A stretch of DNA of 64,000 nucleotides from G963676655 sp963676655 (GCA_963676655.2 CAXXKX010000003.1:4898001-4962000); one strand, 5' to 3'; shown: positions 1-9,290, numbered from the stretch's first letter. Translations and numbers: made by a program. Notes: generated from the sequence alone by a model not told the origin.

Positions 1-300
1 TCCGGCGCTGAATTATCGGATATTCCAGGTAAGACCTCGCGTGAATTTGCGATATCCGGCGGCGTGACTGCGGCGGTAAAAGCGGAGCTTGAGAAAACTC
101 CTGATTCACCTGAACTTGAGGCGGCGCAAATCAACGGTCTGGATCACAAGACGGTCAAAATGCTGAAGCTTTACGCCGACGGTAAACTCCCGGCAAACTT
201 TCTTGAAGTAATGGCCTGTGAAGACGGCTGTGTCGGCGGCCCGTGTACCTTGTGTCCTTCCGCGACTGCTGCCAAAGCCGTCAAGTCTCTCTCTGGATAA
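1..300 (+). CDS. [FeFe] hydrogenase, C-terminal fragment (cut by window edge)
   Basis: The frame is open from base 1 to the TAA at 298-300, so only about the last 99 residues are present. They contain FLEVMACEDGCVGGPC, which matches the third H-cluster motif of [FeFe] hydrogenases (MACxGGCxxG), where the cysteines bind the catalytic cluster. The chain ends about 25 residues after the motif and reads CVGGP rather than the CLNGGGQP of the bifurcating enzyme at 52.9-54.6 kb. That points to a monomeric, ferredoxin-linked type. It would make or consume H2 in the cytoplasm. A GTG at 64 is only an internal valine. The family is clear; the subtype is inferred from a short piece. Confidence 0.8.
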   Translation, partial: SGAELSDIPGKTSREFAISGGVTAAVKAELEKTPDSPELEAAQINGLDHKTVKMLKLYADGKLPANFLEVMACEDGCVGGPCTLCPSATAAKAVKSLSG

Positions 301-562
301 CCTGGCTGCTCGTAATAATATGAGAGTTGTTTTTTTTGATGTAAATTGAATATAGTTAACGTGTTGTATTTATTTTAAAAATCAAGTTATGATATATTAT
401 CAAACGCACGGAATAAACGAAATATGTTTTTTGTTGCAAAGATAAACTTGAATTCCTGCTCGGCGGAGCTATCATTTAGTTGAATAGTCGGCGATATGAA
501 AATAATCACTTTTACTTGTTGCTATCCAGTGACTATGTAAATATAAAAATCAAGGAATTCCA

Positions 563-2926
563 ATGTTGGATTTTACCGAACTGAATCCGGTTTCCCCAAA
601 CGGATTCGGTCTTATCAGAAATAAATATATGAGCGGAAGAGTAGCCGTTGCGGTCGTGCATCATGGCGGTATCAGTGAAATCCGGTACTACGGCAGCCAG
701 CCGCTGGGTGCGAACATTCTCTTCAAAGGAGATGATATTGGGGCTTTCAGTAAATTGTTCAAACTGCAGTTGATTGTTGACGGCAGGATTTATAATCCAG
801 AATTTAACGACACTGAGCATTTTCCTTTCGGTTTTCGCAGCCATTTTCAGGTTGAGGATGTGAAGGTTGTGCATGAATTGATCGTGCTTGAGGACGCCGT
901 GGCCCAGCGGATTACTGTTGAGGATAACCCTGACGGCTGTGTAATTTCCGCCAGACTCCTGATGCATTCCCATCTCAGGTTTCAGTCAAACCTGAAGAAT
1001 TGGAACGCGTTCGAGGTTGACGATACCGGGGAGGTTATGATCGGCCAGGTCGTTGATCTGGCTCCGCCGAAAAACGATTCCCACTGGTCGCTGACCCAGG
1101 GTGCGGGTAAAACCTCGCAACCCGGCTCTACTACTTATATAAAAGTCACCGGCACCGGCATGACTTCCGTTTCCAGTGTGAAACAAGGTTTCATGTATTA
1201 TATTGAAACTGCCGCTGTCGGAAACAAATGTATTTTATTCGTTTCTTTCGGACACGATGCCGTTGCACACGAGAAACGTTTTGCGCAATTGAAAGATAGT
1301 GTGGACGCAGAGTGTGATCAGCGCTATGAAGCATATTCAGCGCTGCTGGAAGCTCAAACCCGGATTCAGACTGGCGATGTTGTGTTGGACTCGGCTTTGA
1401 CGGTTGCCAATCCGTCAGTTCTCAACCTTGAAGTTGCCGACCGCCCCGGAGCGATCCGCGCTTCTCAGGATTACTGGGTTTGGGGTTGGGACAGCCTGGT
1501 CCATGCCGATTCAATCCTGTTGTCCGGCAATACTGAAACCATCAGGAACATGCTGACGTTCTATAAAGAAACCTCATCGCCTGAAAAAGGGGTGGCTCAT
1601 GCCCTCGATATGCACTTCAATACCTATCATTCGATGGCCTTCGGGGCGCAGTGTCTGTATATAACGACCCTGTATAATTACTGGTCCGTGACCGGAGACG
1701 ATGATTTTGTTCGTGAAATGTTCCCGTTTTGCCGCTGGATTCTCGATCACGCGATAGAAGCCGCTGATCCGGAAACCGGTTTGACCGAAGGAGTGGCGTT
1801 TTATCCGGACTACCCTGAATGCGTCGGAGAGGATGGACATGATATCAGTATCATCAATAATTCCCTTTTCTACCAGGCGTTGCGGGTTATGAGTGTCTTT
1901 AGCCGCTGTTTTACTGATGACGAATATGCCTCAGAAATCGAAACGTTGGTTGATAAAACCGGCCGTAATTTTGAAAAAATTCTCTTTGATGATGCCGAAG
2001 GCTATTGGATAGACTCGGTTTCAAGCAGAGATGGTTTCCCTCGCAAACATTATCCGGTTTACGCCGTTCTTTACGTTTCTCCGTTTGCCTGTGAACTTGG
2101 CGGCGGCATGTTGGACCGCATATCCGCTTTCATGTGGGAGCAGTTTCCAGCCAGTCACGGCTTGAATATGTTGTCGAAACATGAGTCAGGCGCGATAGCC
2201 GACGGAAATCAGTATGTTTCGTATTATCCGAGCGTGGACCGCTATTTCTGGAACATAATGAACCGTTGCGGTAAGGTAGAAGCCTATGAATACTACAGGA
2301 AACTGGTTACCGGTTACTGGGCCAAACACACTTATCCGGAAGGTATCTGTAATGAGGCCTGCAATCCGGTGCCGGAAGTCGATAATCCCGGCTGCAAACA
2401 GGCTTTCGCGGCTAAGGCATGGTATTGCGACTATCTTGAAATGGTCGCTGGAATAACTGTGGATTCGACCGGTATTTCTTTCAGTCCGCTCGCGACCGGA
2501 GTGCCTGTCGTTATTGAAAAACTGCGTTTGCGCGGACACCGGATTAACCTGAAAATCAGTGGTCTGGGCTGTTATCCGGTTCTAACCTTGAACGGGAATA
2601 CGCTGCCTGGTATCTGCCGGATTGCCTGGGATATGCTTCAGGATATCAATACAGTCGAAATTGAAATGAAAGACAGTGCTTCAACCCCGGTTATTCTCCG
2701 GGCTGTAGAAACCGTATTGACTGATTCTACTCAGGCTGACGGCGTTTTGACCGTTCAAGTCGACGTCCTGATCGCAACTTCCATCACTTTTAAATGTGCT
2801 CAGCAAGCTAAGGCATATATTGATGATTCAGAAGTGGAATGTAAACTTTTTGATGATCTTGATTCCGGGATGATTAAAGTCCCTGCGGGCTCTCATAAGC
2901 TTTGTTTGAAGAATATTGCCGGTTAA
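563..2926 (+). CDS. Six-hairpin ((alpha/alpha)6) glycoside hydrolase-like protein
   Basis: A 787-residue protein with no signal peptide, so probably cytoplasmic. An N-terminal beta-rich region (about 1-260) is followed by a helical region (about 290-640) with the aromatic segment RASQDYWVWGWDSLVHADS and acidic stretches such as GVAFYPDYPECVGEDGHD. A beta-rich tail completes the chain. This order is that of six-hairpin glycosidases (GH15/GH63/GH78/GH94-like clans), acting on an oligosaccharide. I cannot assign the family or the catalytic acids. The ATG at 563 has an AAGGA Shine-Dalgarno about 5 bases upstream. The gene stands alone, with AT-rich DNA upstream and a palindromic repeat downstream. 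Confidence 0.65.
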   Translation: MLDFTELNPVSPNGFGLIRNKYMSGRVAVAVVHHGGISEIRYYGSQPLGANILFKGDDIGAFSKLFKLQLIVDGRIYNPEFNDTEHFPFGFRSHFQVEDVKVVHELIVLEDAVAQRITVEDNPDGCVISARLLMHSHLRFQSNLKNWNAFEVDDTGEVMIGQVVDLAPPKNDSHWSLTQGAGKTSQPGSTTYIKVTGTGMTSVSSVKQGFMYYIETAAVGNKCILFVSFGHDAVAHEKRFAQLKDSVDAECDQRYEAYSALLEAQTRIQTGDVVLDSALTVANPSVLNLEVADRPGAIRASQDYWVWGWDSLVHADSILLSGNTETIRNMLTFYKETSSPEKGVAHALDMHFNTYHSMAFGAQCLYITTLYNYWSVTGDDDFVREMFPFCRWILDHAIEAADPETGLTEGVAFYPDYPECVGEDGHDISIINNSLFYQALRVMSVFSRCFTDDEYASEIETLVDKTGRNFEKILFDDAEGYWIDSVSSRDGFPRKHYPVYAVLYVSPFACELGGGMLDRISAFMWEQFPASHGLNMLSKHESGAIADGNQYVSYYPSVDRYFWNIMNRCGKVEAYEYYRKLVTGYWAKHTYPEGICNEACNPVPEVDNPGCKQAFAAKAWYCDYLEMVAGITVDSTGISFSPLATGVPVVIEKLRLRGHRINLKISGLGCYPVLTLNGNTLPGICRIAWDMLQDINTVEIEMKDSASTPVILRAVETVLTDSTQADGVLTVQVDVLIATSITFKCAQQAKAYIDDSEVECKLFDDLDSGMIKVPAGSHKLCLKNIAG

Positions 2927-2966
2927 CAACAATACATCCTGAAAAATTGCCCGGTTTAAAAGTGAG

Positions 2967-3274
2967 AAAATTTGGCTCTTTCGGTGTTTTCATGGATATA
3001 CCATAATTCAATGATTTTTCTATGTTTTTTATTGCAGACTTACAGCCTGCAGTTGTTTTTTTATTATTTTCCCCGGGCGTTGCCCGGGGCTTTGTTCTTT
3101 CAGGCCTACGGCCTGGTGGTCTTTTATCTTCTTCAGCCCCGCAGGGGCGCAATATCACAGCCCCGGGCAACGCCCGGGGAATCTGATTTACACCTCAAGC
3201 GCAGGCTGTAAGTCTGCAATAAAACGAATTCGTAAGGCCCCATCCACGGAAACACCGAAAGAACCGAAAATTTT
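2967..3274. repeat. Nested palindromic repeat element (about 308 bp)
   Basis: The ends are imperfect inverted copies of about 30 bp (2967-2998 against 3241-3274, sharing the core CTTTCGGTGTTT). Inside, 3031-3050 and 3201-3220 are a perfect 20-bp inverted pair. Inside that lie two GC-rich hairpins, 3071-3089 and 3161-3179, which are also inverted copies of each other, and two small hairpins at 3101-3115 and 3134-3149. The right end overlaps the stop codon of the QueG-like gene. Such nested hairpins resemble REP/BIME or MITE elements mobilised by RAYT transposases, two of which are in this window. It fills the whole gap between the neighbouring genes and could also stop converging transcripts. 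Confidence 0.75.
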
Positions 3275-4238
3275 AACTGGAATGCAGCAGACTTTGTAAA
3301 AAATTGCTGCCGGGTTTGAAACGTCCGAGTAATTCTGACGTTTCCGGGGTATTGCGGGTTTGCAGCAGGTAAACGGCATTGCGGCGCAGTAAAGTTATTC
3401 CGGCATATTCAAGCGCGGTATTGCGAATGGTTTTTCTTATTTCCGAAGCCGGAGCCAGCAGCAGCCATTCCAGATCGAGTTGAATATCTTCCGGCATTTT
3501 ACCGCCGGGGCATGACGTTGTGCAGCTGCTGCATCCGAAAACTGAATTATTGAGCATTGCAACCTCATCCTGGGTTAGTGATCCTCTTTTTTCCATGGTC
3601 AGAAAGCTTACACATTTCTCCATTGCGAACCGGTAGTCGCTGAATACACTGTTGGGACAGGCTGTTTCACACTTGCCGCAGGCATTACAGTCAAACTCAA
3701 ACGGGGCAGGGCGCATTTCCGGTAATTCCGCATCAATCAGCAGAAATGCCAGATAACAGCCGGAAAACGCATTTTTGCACAGTACGCAGTGGTTGCGTCC
3801 GCGACAGCCGAGTCCGGCCCATTCCGCGATCATTTTTTCCGCCAGCGGTTGGGTATCAATGCAGATATTGCTTTCATGACAATTCAGCGCGGTATGCAAA
3901 TGCGTCATTTTTTCTTTTCCGGCAATATGGTAATCCAGCCTGGTCGCGTAACCGGCGACAGTTCCGCCGAGCATCTTGTTGTCGGTGGTCGGTAAATCCA
4001 TGCGGGGCAGGTCATTGAACGGGAATGCCGCGCAGATAATTGATTTGGCAAAAGGAAAGGTACTTTGCGGATGACGCCTTAAATTCCAGCTCTTGTGAAG
4101 GTATTCCGCTGCTTCAGCCGGTGGAGCGGGCAGGGTGTTCAGGCGTTCAAGCAGCTCCTGATTCAGCGGAGTTACGGCAACTTCCAGACAACCGGCAGTT
4201 TGTTGCCAGCGTTCCAGAGTTGCCTTGAAATTAATCAT
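3273..4238 (-). CDS. QueG-like iron-sulfur protein (epoxyqueuosine reductase family)
   Basis: A 321-residue soluble protein. Residues about 180-195 hold CNACGKCETACP and about 245-255 hold CSSCTTSCP, the paired 4Fe-4S motifs of the QueG family. QueG uses cobalamin and two clusters to reduce epoxyqueuosine to queuosine in tRNA. The middle region AGLGCRGRNHC resembles the AGLGWIGKN segment of QueG but has extra cysteines (CVLC), and the second cluster motif is not the usual CDICQDVCP. This may therefore be a divergent relative with another substrate. The ATG directly abuts the stop of the PurQ gene, so the two form an operon. The stop lies inside the palindromic repeat. Confidence 0.6.
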   Translation of the reverse strand: MINFKATLERWQQTAGCLEVAVTPLNQELLERLNTLPAPPAEAAEYLHKSWNLRRHPQSTFPFAKSIICAAFPFNDLPRMDLPTTDNKMLGGTVAGYATRLDYHIAGKEKMTHLHTALNCHESNICIDTQPLAEKMIAEWAGLGCRGRNHCVLCKNAFSGCYLAFLLIDAELPEMRPAPFEFDCNACGKCETACPNSVFSDYRFAMEKCVSFLTMEKRGSLTQDEVAMLNNSVFGCSSCTTSCPGGKMPEDIQLDLEWLLLAPASEIRKTIRNTALEYAGITLLRRNAVYLLQTRNTPETSELLGRFKPGSNFLQSLLHSS

Positions 4239-5048
4239 TTACACCAGATTTTCCGCCGCAAAATCAACCGCATTACGGAAAAACTTGACGCCCATGCCTT
4301 CCGCCGGAAGGTCGCCGTCGATCTTTTCCATCGTCCAGGTTGGAGAATTGAACGGGGAAAGGAATGCTTCAGGATGGGGCATCAGCCCGAAGATACGGCC
4401 GGTTTCGTTGCAGATGGCGGCGATTGAATTGAGCGAACCGTTTGGATTGGCCGGGAATTCCGTGGCGACATTGCCGTCAGCATCGGCATAACGCAGGGCG
4501 ACGAGGTTCTTGGCCTCGAGTTCCTTGAGCGTATTTTCATCCGCAGAAAATTTGCCTTCGCCGTGGCGGATCGGCAGTTTGATATGATCAATGCCTTTGG
4601 TAAATACGCAGGGACAGGCCTGTTCCGTTTTTAGATAGACCCAGTCGTCGCGGAATACTCCGCTGTCGTTATGGGCCAGGGCGGCTTGCTGAGTAAAATA
4701 TTCGCCGTTCAGGGCCGGAACCAGTCCCAGCCGGGTCAGGGTCTGGAACCCGTTGCAGATTCCGATGACCAGTTTGCCGTCGGCCACGAACTTTTCCAGT
4801 TGATCCCGCAGACGGAATTTTACCCGGTTGGCGAAAACTGTGCCGGCGCCGAGATGGTCGCCGAATGAAAAGCCGCCGATAAAGGCCAGAATATGGAATT
4901 CGTCCAGCGAACGTTGACCGTCCAGAATATCATTGAGGTGAATTTTTTCAGAAGTTGCTCCGCACATGTTGAACGCGGCGGCGGTTTCCGCTTCGCAGTT
5001 CAAGCCGAAGCCGGTAATAATAAGTACTTTTACGTCAGATTTGTTCAT
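4239..5048 (-). CDS. purQ: Phosphoribosylformylglycinamidine synthase glutaminase subunit
   Basis: A 269-residue class I glutamine amidotransferase. VLIITGFGLNCEAETAAAF is the PurQ N-terminus, and VIGICNGFQTLTRLGLVPAL carries the nucleophile elbow with the catalytic cysteine (GICNGFQ). LMPHPEAFLSP supplies the His-Pro-Glu part of the triad. It releases ammonia from glutamine for the fourth step of purine synthesis, FGAR to FGAM, and needs a separate PurL (and usually PurS), neither of which is in the window. It is first in a two-gene unit with the QueG-like gene. The start lies 196 bp from ftsA, which is transcribed divergently. Confidence 0.9.
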   Translation of the reverse strand: MNKSDVKVLIITGFGLNCEAETAAAFNMCGATSEKIHLNDILDGQRSLDEFHILAFIGGFSFGDHLGAGTVFANRVKFRLRDQLEKFVADGKLVIGICNGFQTLTRLGLVPALNGEYFTQQAALAHNDSGVFRDDWVYLKTEQACPCVFTKGIDHIKLPIRHGEGKFSADENTLKELEAKNLVALRYADADGNVATEFPANPNGSLNSIAAICNETGRIFGLMPHPEAFLSPFNSPTWTMEKIDGDLPAEGMGVKFFRNAVDFAAENLV

Positions 5049-5244
5049 ATCGCTTTCCCGCGGTTAATTGTTCAAATAATCTTACCTCGATAAACTACAG
5101 TCAAAATGCCGAAAATCAAAAAATATAGCGGAAAAAATCGAGAAATAATCAAAGATTAAAAGTTTTACAGCTTGAAAAAAATTCTGTCGGCAATAATATA
5201 ATCCTGTACTGTGAATTTTGAATTTTAAACGGAAAACAGCCTGA

Positions 5245-6519
5245 ATGTTTCGACGAAAAGAGATCATTACCGCAATTGAGATAGCAACCACAAAAGTCCG
5301 GGTTCTGGTCGGCGAGGCGGATGGAGACGGCCATGGTGCCGTTCTCGGTTATTGTGAGCGCGATACCAACGGCGGCGTCTGCAAAGGGGAAATTACCGAC
5401 CTTGACGTGGTTATTCCCGCTTTGCGCGAGGCGGTTGAAGAAGCTGACAGCGCCAGCGGTTTTGAACTTGACCGCAACCGTATTTTCTTAACTTTGTCCG
5501 GCGGAGGAATTGCTTCAAGCCAGGGCGTCGGTACTGTTATTCCCGCCAGCCATGACGGGCGGGTTTCTTCCTCTGATCTGCATGAAGCCCAGCAGCATGC
5601 GCAAAATCGCCTGATCGGTTATGACCGGGTGGTCCTCAATACTTTCGAGGCCGGGTGTCTTCTGGATGGACGCCCCGTCCGCAATCCGATCGGCCAGTCG
5701 GCTGAGAAACTTGAAGTGCTGGTGCATATAATTCACGGCAGCAGAAAACGTGTTGACAACTTTATTAACGCTTTGCGCGATTTTGGTTTCAGCCCTGACA
5801 ATATCAGGCCGGTCTTCAGTGCCGCCGCCGCGGTTTTCGGGGTGCTGACAATGGAAGAGCGTGAACACGGGGTTCTGCTGATCGATATGGGAGCCGGGAC
5901 AACCGAAGCAGCTGCGGTACGTCATGACGGAATGCTGGCCAGCTGCGTTTTGCCGGTCGGTTTTGACCATGTTGCCAATGATCTCTCGATCGGGCTGGAT
6001 TTACATATTTCAAGCTGCCGAAAACTTTTGATCAATGATTCCGTGCAGGACGCGAAGGAATCAGGTTTGAGTTTTATTGAAGTCAGAGAGCGCTTGAATG
6101 CTTCTCCGCGAAAAGTGCCGTTGGCGTCGATTGAAAAGATTATTTCCGCCCGTTTGCAGGAGGTCTATACGATTATACGTAAAAAACTGGAACTGGACAG
6201 CCCAGGTATTCTGGGCAGCTTGGGATCAGGCTGTGTTTTGACCGGGGGCGGAGGTATGTTCAAAAGCACCTCTGAGGTTTGCCGTCGTCAACTAGGTATG
6301 CCGGTGCGTTGCGGTTATCCGATTAACGCGGGAGTTTCGGTTCCGGAATTGAACAGCCCGCGTTGCGGTGTGATCTGGGGCGCGTTTAGATACGGACTTG
6401 AAATGCGTAATGTACTTGAGGATATAGACGACCGTAATCCGCTGGAACGCGGTATTGAGGCGGTCGATTCGCTTGTAATGAAAAAGGCGCAGGCTTTGAA
6501 GCGGGCGTTAAAAATATGA
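5245..6519 (+). CDS. ftsA: Cell division protein FtsA
   Basis: A 424-residue actin-fold ATPase that tethers FtsZ to the membrane. The N-terminal ITAIEIATTKVRVLVGE is a phosphate-1 type strand-turn. LLIDMGAGTTEAAAV (about 212-226) is the phosphate-2 loop, and CVLTGGGGMF (about 330-339) is the adenosine-binding turn. The C-terminus (LVMKKAQALKRALKI) can form the basic amphipathic helix that anchors FtsA. The stop overlaps the ATG of ftsZ as ATGA, so translation is probably coupled. A TTGAAA / TATAAT pair with a long 19-base spacer lies at 5172-5202 and is a weak promoter candidate. No ftsQ or mur genes precede it. Confidence 0.88.
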   Translation: MFRRKEIITAIEIATTKVRVLVGEADGDGHGAVLGYCERDTNGGVCKGEITDLDVVIPALREAVEEADSASGFELDRNRIFLTLSGGGIASSQGVGTVIPASHDGRVSSSDLHEAQQHAQNRLIGYDRVVLNTFEAGCLLDGRPVRNPIGQSAEKLEVLVHIIHGSRKRVDNFINALRDFGFSPDNIRPVFSAAAAVFGVLTMEEREHGVLLIDMGAGTTEAAAVRHDGMLASCVLPVGFDHVANDLSIGLDLHISSCRKLLINDSVQDAKESGLSFIEVRERLNASPRKVPLASIEKIISARLQEVYTIIRKKLELDSPGILGSLGSGCVLTGGGGMFKSTSEVCRRQLGMPVRCGYPINAGVSVPELNSPRCGVIWGAFRYGLEMRNVLEDIDDRNPLERGIEAVDSLVMKKAQALKRALKI

Positions 6520-7751
6520 CCGAACAAGGAAATACAGCAGCGGTGGAAGAGAATTTATCTGTAGCAAATAACAAACTGCATAAAACCGTGGTGGTTGGTC
6601 TCGGTGGTGCCGGAGTTAATATCCTGCGCCGTTTGCATGCCCGCCCAGAAGCTGCCGGCATGAAAATGGTAGCTGTTGACAGCGATAAGGAATCATTGCG
6701 GAATTTTGATTCCGGGATAAAAATAGAGGCTGGTTTTCAGTGGACCAATGGTCGCGGCTGCGGCGGAAATTCGATAAAAGGCCAGCGAGCGCTTTCTGTA
6801 GTTCGTTCGCAGCTTAAGGACCAGCTTACAGGAGCGGATCAGTTGATTGTAACCGGTGGGCTTGGTAAAGGAACAACGACTGGCGGGGTGCCGATTCTGG
6901 CCAGTGTGGCCCGTGAATTGAATTTATCCGCGATATTCATTATGACTCAGCCGTTTTCGTTTGAAGGACCGAGACGCCAGCGACTGGCTGACGACGGAAT
7001 TCGAGAGCTTCTCCCGGCTGCTGATATTTTGATATGCCTGCCTAATGACCTCTTGTTCAGTTGCATGTCGCCGGATACTCCATCATCTGAAGCTTATGAA
7101 AAGGCGACGGATTCAGTCGCGGCGGCCATTGTCGGGATTGCCGGGCTTTTCTGTGGCAAAGCAATGGTGCCGGCTGATTTTGCCGACTTGCAGGAGGTGC
7201 TGAACCGTCGTAAAAGTTCCTGTTTTCTCGGTATTGGTCGTGCCGCATCCGACGATGGTCTGGATCGGATTCACCTGGCTATTGAACGCATGCTTGATTC
7301 CCCGTTTATGGGCGGCCTAGAGCATTTGAGGGAGGCGGATTGTCTTTTTCTGATTCTTACCGCTGGAACCGATCTCTCGGCCGGTGAAATGAAGAAAATC
7401 TTTGATACGGTTGCCGGTTTTGCCGATGAAAATACGGAAATAATTGCCGGAGCTGACTGCCGACCGGAAATGGGGAACTCAATTCAGTTGACAGCTATTG
7501 CGGTCAACTATGATGAGAAAGAGGAGATTCGAGATTTACGCATTGCGACACGTCCGGCAACTGCCCCTCTTGCTCAGGAAACTGAGAAAATTGAGCCGGC
7601 GGAATCTCTTTTTGTCGAACAGGGAGAGTTGCCGTTCGTTAACTTTACGAAAGGAATATTTGCTAATTCCAGTGCCAACACTTTTGAAGGTGAAGACCTT
7701 GATGTACCGACATTTCAGCGTCGCATGATCAAGTTTGACAAAGGAATATAA
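6516..7751 (+). CDS. ftsZ: Divergent FtsZ, tubulin-like division GTPase
   Basis: 411 residues. VVVGLGGAGVN (25-35) is the nucleotide-binding turn. The tubulin signature reads GGLGKGTTTGG (114-124), where the usual core is GGGTGTG, so two glycines are replaced (by K and T). The T7 synergy loop usually reads NxDxxD and here is PADFAD (219-224): the asparagine is a proline, but both aspartates remain. The C-terminal DVPTFQRR fits the conserved FtsZ tail that binds FtsA. FtsZ polymerises at the division site. Divergent FtsZ is known in the Lentisphaerae/Verrucomicrobia group. Position directly after ftsA, with overlapping ATGA, makes the identity secure; GTPase kinetics may be unusual. Confidence 0.85.
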   Translation: MTEQGNTAAVEENLSVANNKLHKTVVVGLGGAGVNILRRLHARPEAAGMKMVAVDSDKESLRNFDSGIKIEAGFQWTNGRGCGGNSIKGQRALSVVRSQLKDQLTGADQLIVTGGLGKGTTTGGVPILASVARELNLSAIFIMTQPFSFEGPRRQRLADDGIRELLPAADILICLPNDLLFSCMSPDTPSSEAYEKATDSVAAAIVGIAGLFCGKAMVPADFADLQEVLNRRKSSCFLGIGRAASDDGLDRIHLAIERMLDSPFMGGLEHLREADCLFLILTAGTDLSAGEMKKIFDTVAGFADENTEIIAGADCRPEMGNSIQLTAIAVNYDEKEEIRDLRIATRPATAPLAQETEKIEPAESLFVEQGELPFVNFTKGIFANSSANTFEGEDLDVPTFQRRMIKFDKGI

Positions 7752-8012
7752 GTATACTTTAAACGCTTGTAATATTAATTTTTTCTAGCGCCCTGCCTAC
7801 GCCGTTTTTGTTCTTTATAAGCCGTTAGTTACCTCTGGTAGCCAAAGGTTTGTAAATACCAATCCGGCATTCGGCATCATCACATTAAAAATTAAATTTC
7901 TTCCCGCTCAAAGTATAAATAAAAAAATTGGCCCCCCAGAGGGAAAGGGGGCCTGAGAAAAAAGGAAAGATTGAAAAGCCTTAACCTTAGCTTTTCATGT
8001 GTATAGACACCC
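7752..8012. repeat. Direct repeat R1 left of the first RAYT gene
   Basis: Non-coding DNA following ftsZ that is closely similar, in the same orientation, to 9291-9640 on the other side of the transposase gene. Shared blocks include CTCTGGTAGCCAAAG, GCATCATCACATTAAAA, CTCAAAGTATAAAT, a GC-rich hairpin (7930-7953) and GTATAGACA near the end. The hairpin has AAAAAAATT on its left, so on the minus strand it reads as a stem followed by a T-run, like an intrinsic terminator, although all neighbouring genes are on the plus strand. The remaining bases 8013-8181 are AT-rich and show nothing else. Confidence 0.75.
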
Positions 8013-8181
8013 GCCTTTTATTAATGTTCCATTTTATTTTATTAAATATAAGAATAATATAAGTTTTTTGATCTTTCATTTTCAATTTACTAATTGTTGA
8101 GCGATTATTTTATGAGAATTGTTTGTAATAACTTTATTTATAGTATGATATAATTTTTATATAAATCACATGATGGTTATA

Positions 8182-8210
8182 TTGACAAACCAGCTTTCAA
8201 CCATTATATT
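8182..8210 (+). promoter_or_regulatory. Promoter of the first RAYT gene
   Basis: TTGACA (8182-8187), 17 bases, TATATT (8205-8210), a near-consensus sigma-70 promoter 31 bases before the start codon. The same arrangement and flanking bases (TTGACAAA..CA.CTTTCA) occur before the second RAYT at 62241-62269, so the promoter travels with the gene. Confidence 0.7.
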
Positions 8211-8241
8211 AACGCAGAGTTGTTAAATTGGGAGAAAAATT

Positions 8242-9225
8242 ATGTCAGGACGCGGAACTCGAATGAAAGTTAAGGGAGAAGGATGTTACTATCACCTGAT
8301 GAACCGGGCCGCAGGTTGCAGAGGAGAAAAATCGTTCAACCGGGTCGATATGGAATACGGCTTCCGACTGCTGCAAAATCTTTGCGAATATTTTCTTGTC
8401 GAGGTAATTTCCGCCGCCTGGATGGGCAACCATTTCCACGTAGTCGTTTACGCTCCAGGGCCAGACGAATTGCCATCAAATGAGGATATTGCTAAACGTC
8501 ATAACAATTATTACAGCAGTATGTTAGATAAGTTCACTTACGCGCCAAAGCAGATGCCTAAAATCAACCCTGATAATCCTGGAAAATGTCGAGAAGTCGG
8601 ACTGAAAATGATCGATATAAGTTATTTTATGAGAGCCTTCCAGCAACGTTTCACCGTAGTTTACAATCAATCCCGCGACCGTATCGGTAAACTCTGGGCC
8701 AATAAATTCAAAAGCGTCATTCTCGATAGTCGCAATTCTTTGGAAGCGTGTGTTTTATATGTTGAATTAAACCCTGTGCGAGCTGGGTTGACGCCTGATC
8801 CGGCGGACTACCATTTTACAACATGGGGACGCTACTGCGGCACGGGTAGACACATGTTTCAGGCGAATTTTGTCAAACATCTCAAAGAAAACATCTGGCA
8901 TCGCGACACCTCGAAATGGACCGATAATGATCTTTTCAGCTATTTCCGAAGTGAACTGGCGCGAATCATTGCGGCGGAAAACGGAGCCTCGAGCGAAGAA
9001 ATATTTGAGGCGCAGGAACGAGCAAAACGCAAAGAATCAATGTCGGTACGTTTTCTGCGGCGCACCCGTCATTTCAGCGACGGCGCAATTCTTGGTTCAA
9101 AACTGTTCATCCGTGAAATGGGTTGCAAATTCGATAATCCCGACCGAGTCAACAAAAAACAACTAAGTCGTGGCCTCGGCCCCGCCGGAGCAGTGATTTA
9201 CTGCTTTAGGATGTTGCGTACTTAA
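8242..9225 (+). CDS. REP-associated tyrosine transposase (RAYT, Y1/HUH family), copy 1
   Basis: A 327-residue single-strand DNA transposase of the IS200/TnpREP kind. The HUH metal-binding motif is NHFHVVVYAP (about 63-72), after the N-terminal YYHLMNR strand. A helix with FMRAFQQRFTVVYNQS (about 131-146) probably carries the catalytic tyrosine. Family hallmarks GKLWANKFKS and YVELNPVRAG follow. RAYTs act on REP hairpins rather than on classic IS ends. GGGAGAAAA precedes the ATG. It is clearly paralogous to the copy at 62.3-63.3 kb and lies between two long direct repeats, between ftsZ and a dnaQ-like gene. No frameshift is seen, so it may be functional. Confidence 0.85.
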   Translation: MSGRGTRMKVKGEGCYYHLMNRAAGCRGEKSFNRVDMEYGFRLLQNLCEYFLVEVISAAWMGNHFHVVVYAPGPDELPSNEDIAKRHNNYYSSMLDKFTYAPKQMPKINPDNPGKCREVGLKMIDISYFMRAFQQRFTVVYNQSRDRIGKLWANKFKSVILDSRNSLEACVLYVELNPVRAGLTPDPADYHFTTWGRYCGTGRHMFQANFVKHLKENIWHRDTSKWTDNDLFSYFRSELARIIAAENGASSEEIFEAQERAKRKESMSVRFLRRTRHFSDGAILGSKLFIREMGCKFDNPDRVNKKQLSRGLGPAGAVIYCFRMLRT

Positions 9226-9290
9226 AAATCCCCAAAAACTCATCAAAATAGAAGTGGATTTTTGTAAAGCATTAATTCGCATTTAAGTCT

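Noticed and set aside
301..340. Match of ATATGAGAGTTGTTTT to the end of R2 in inverse orientation
   Set aside because: About 14 bases shared without other R blocks; could be chance in AT-rich DNA.
2874..3211. Open frames on both strands across the 2.9-3.2 kb gap
   Set aside because: They lie entirely in the nested palindrome, have repeat-derived composition (PGRRPERTKPRATPGE) and no ribosome site.
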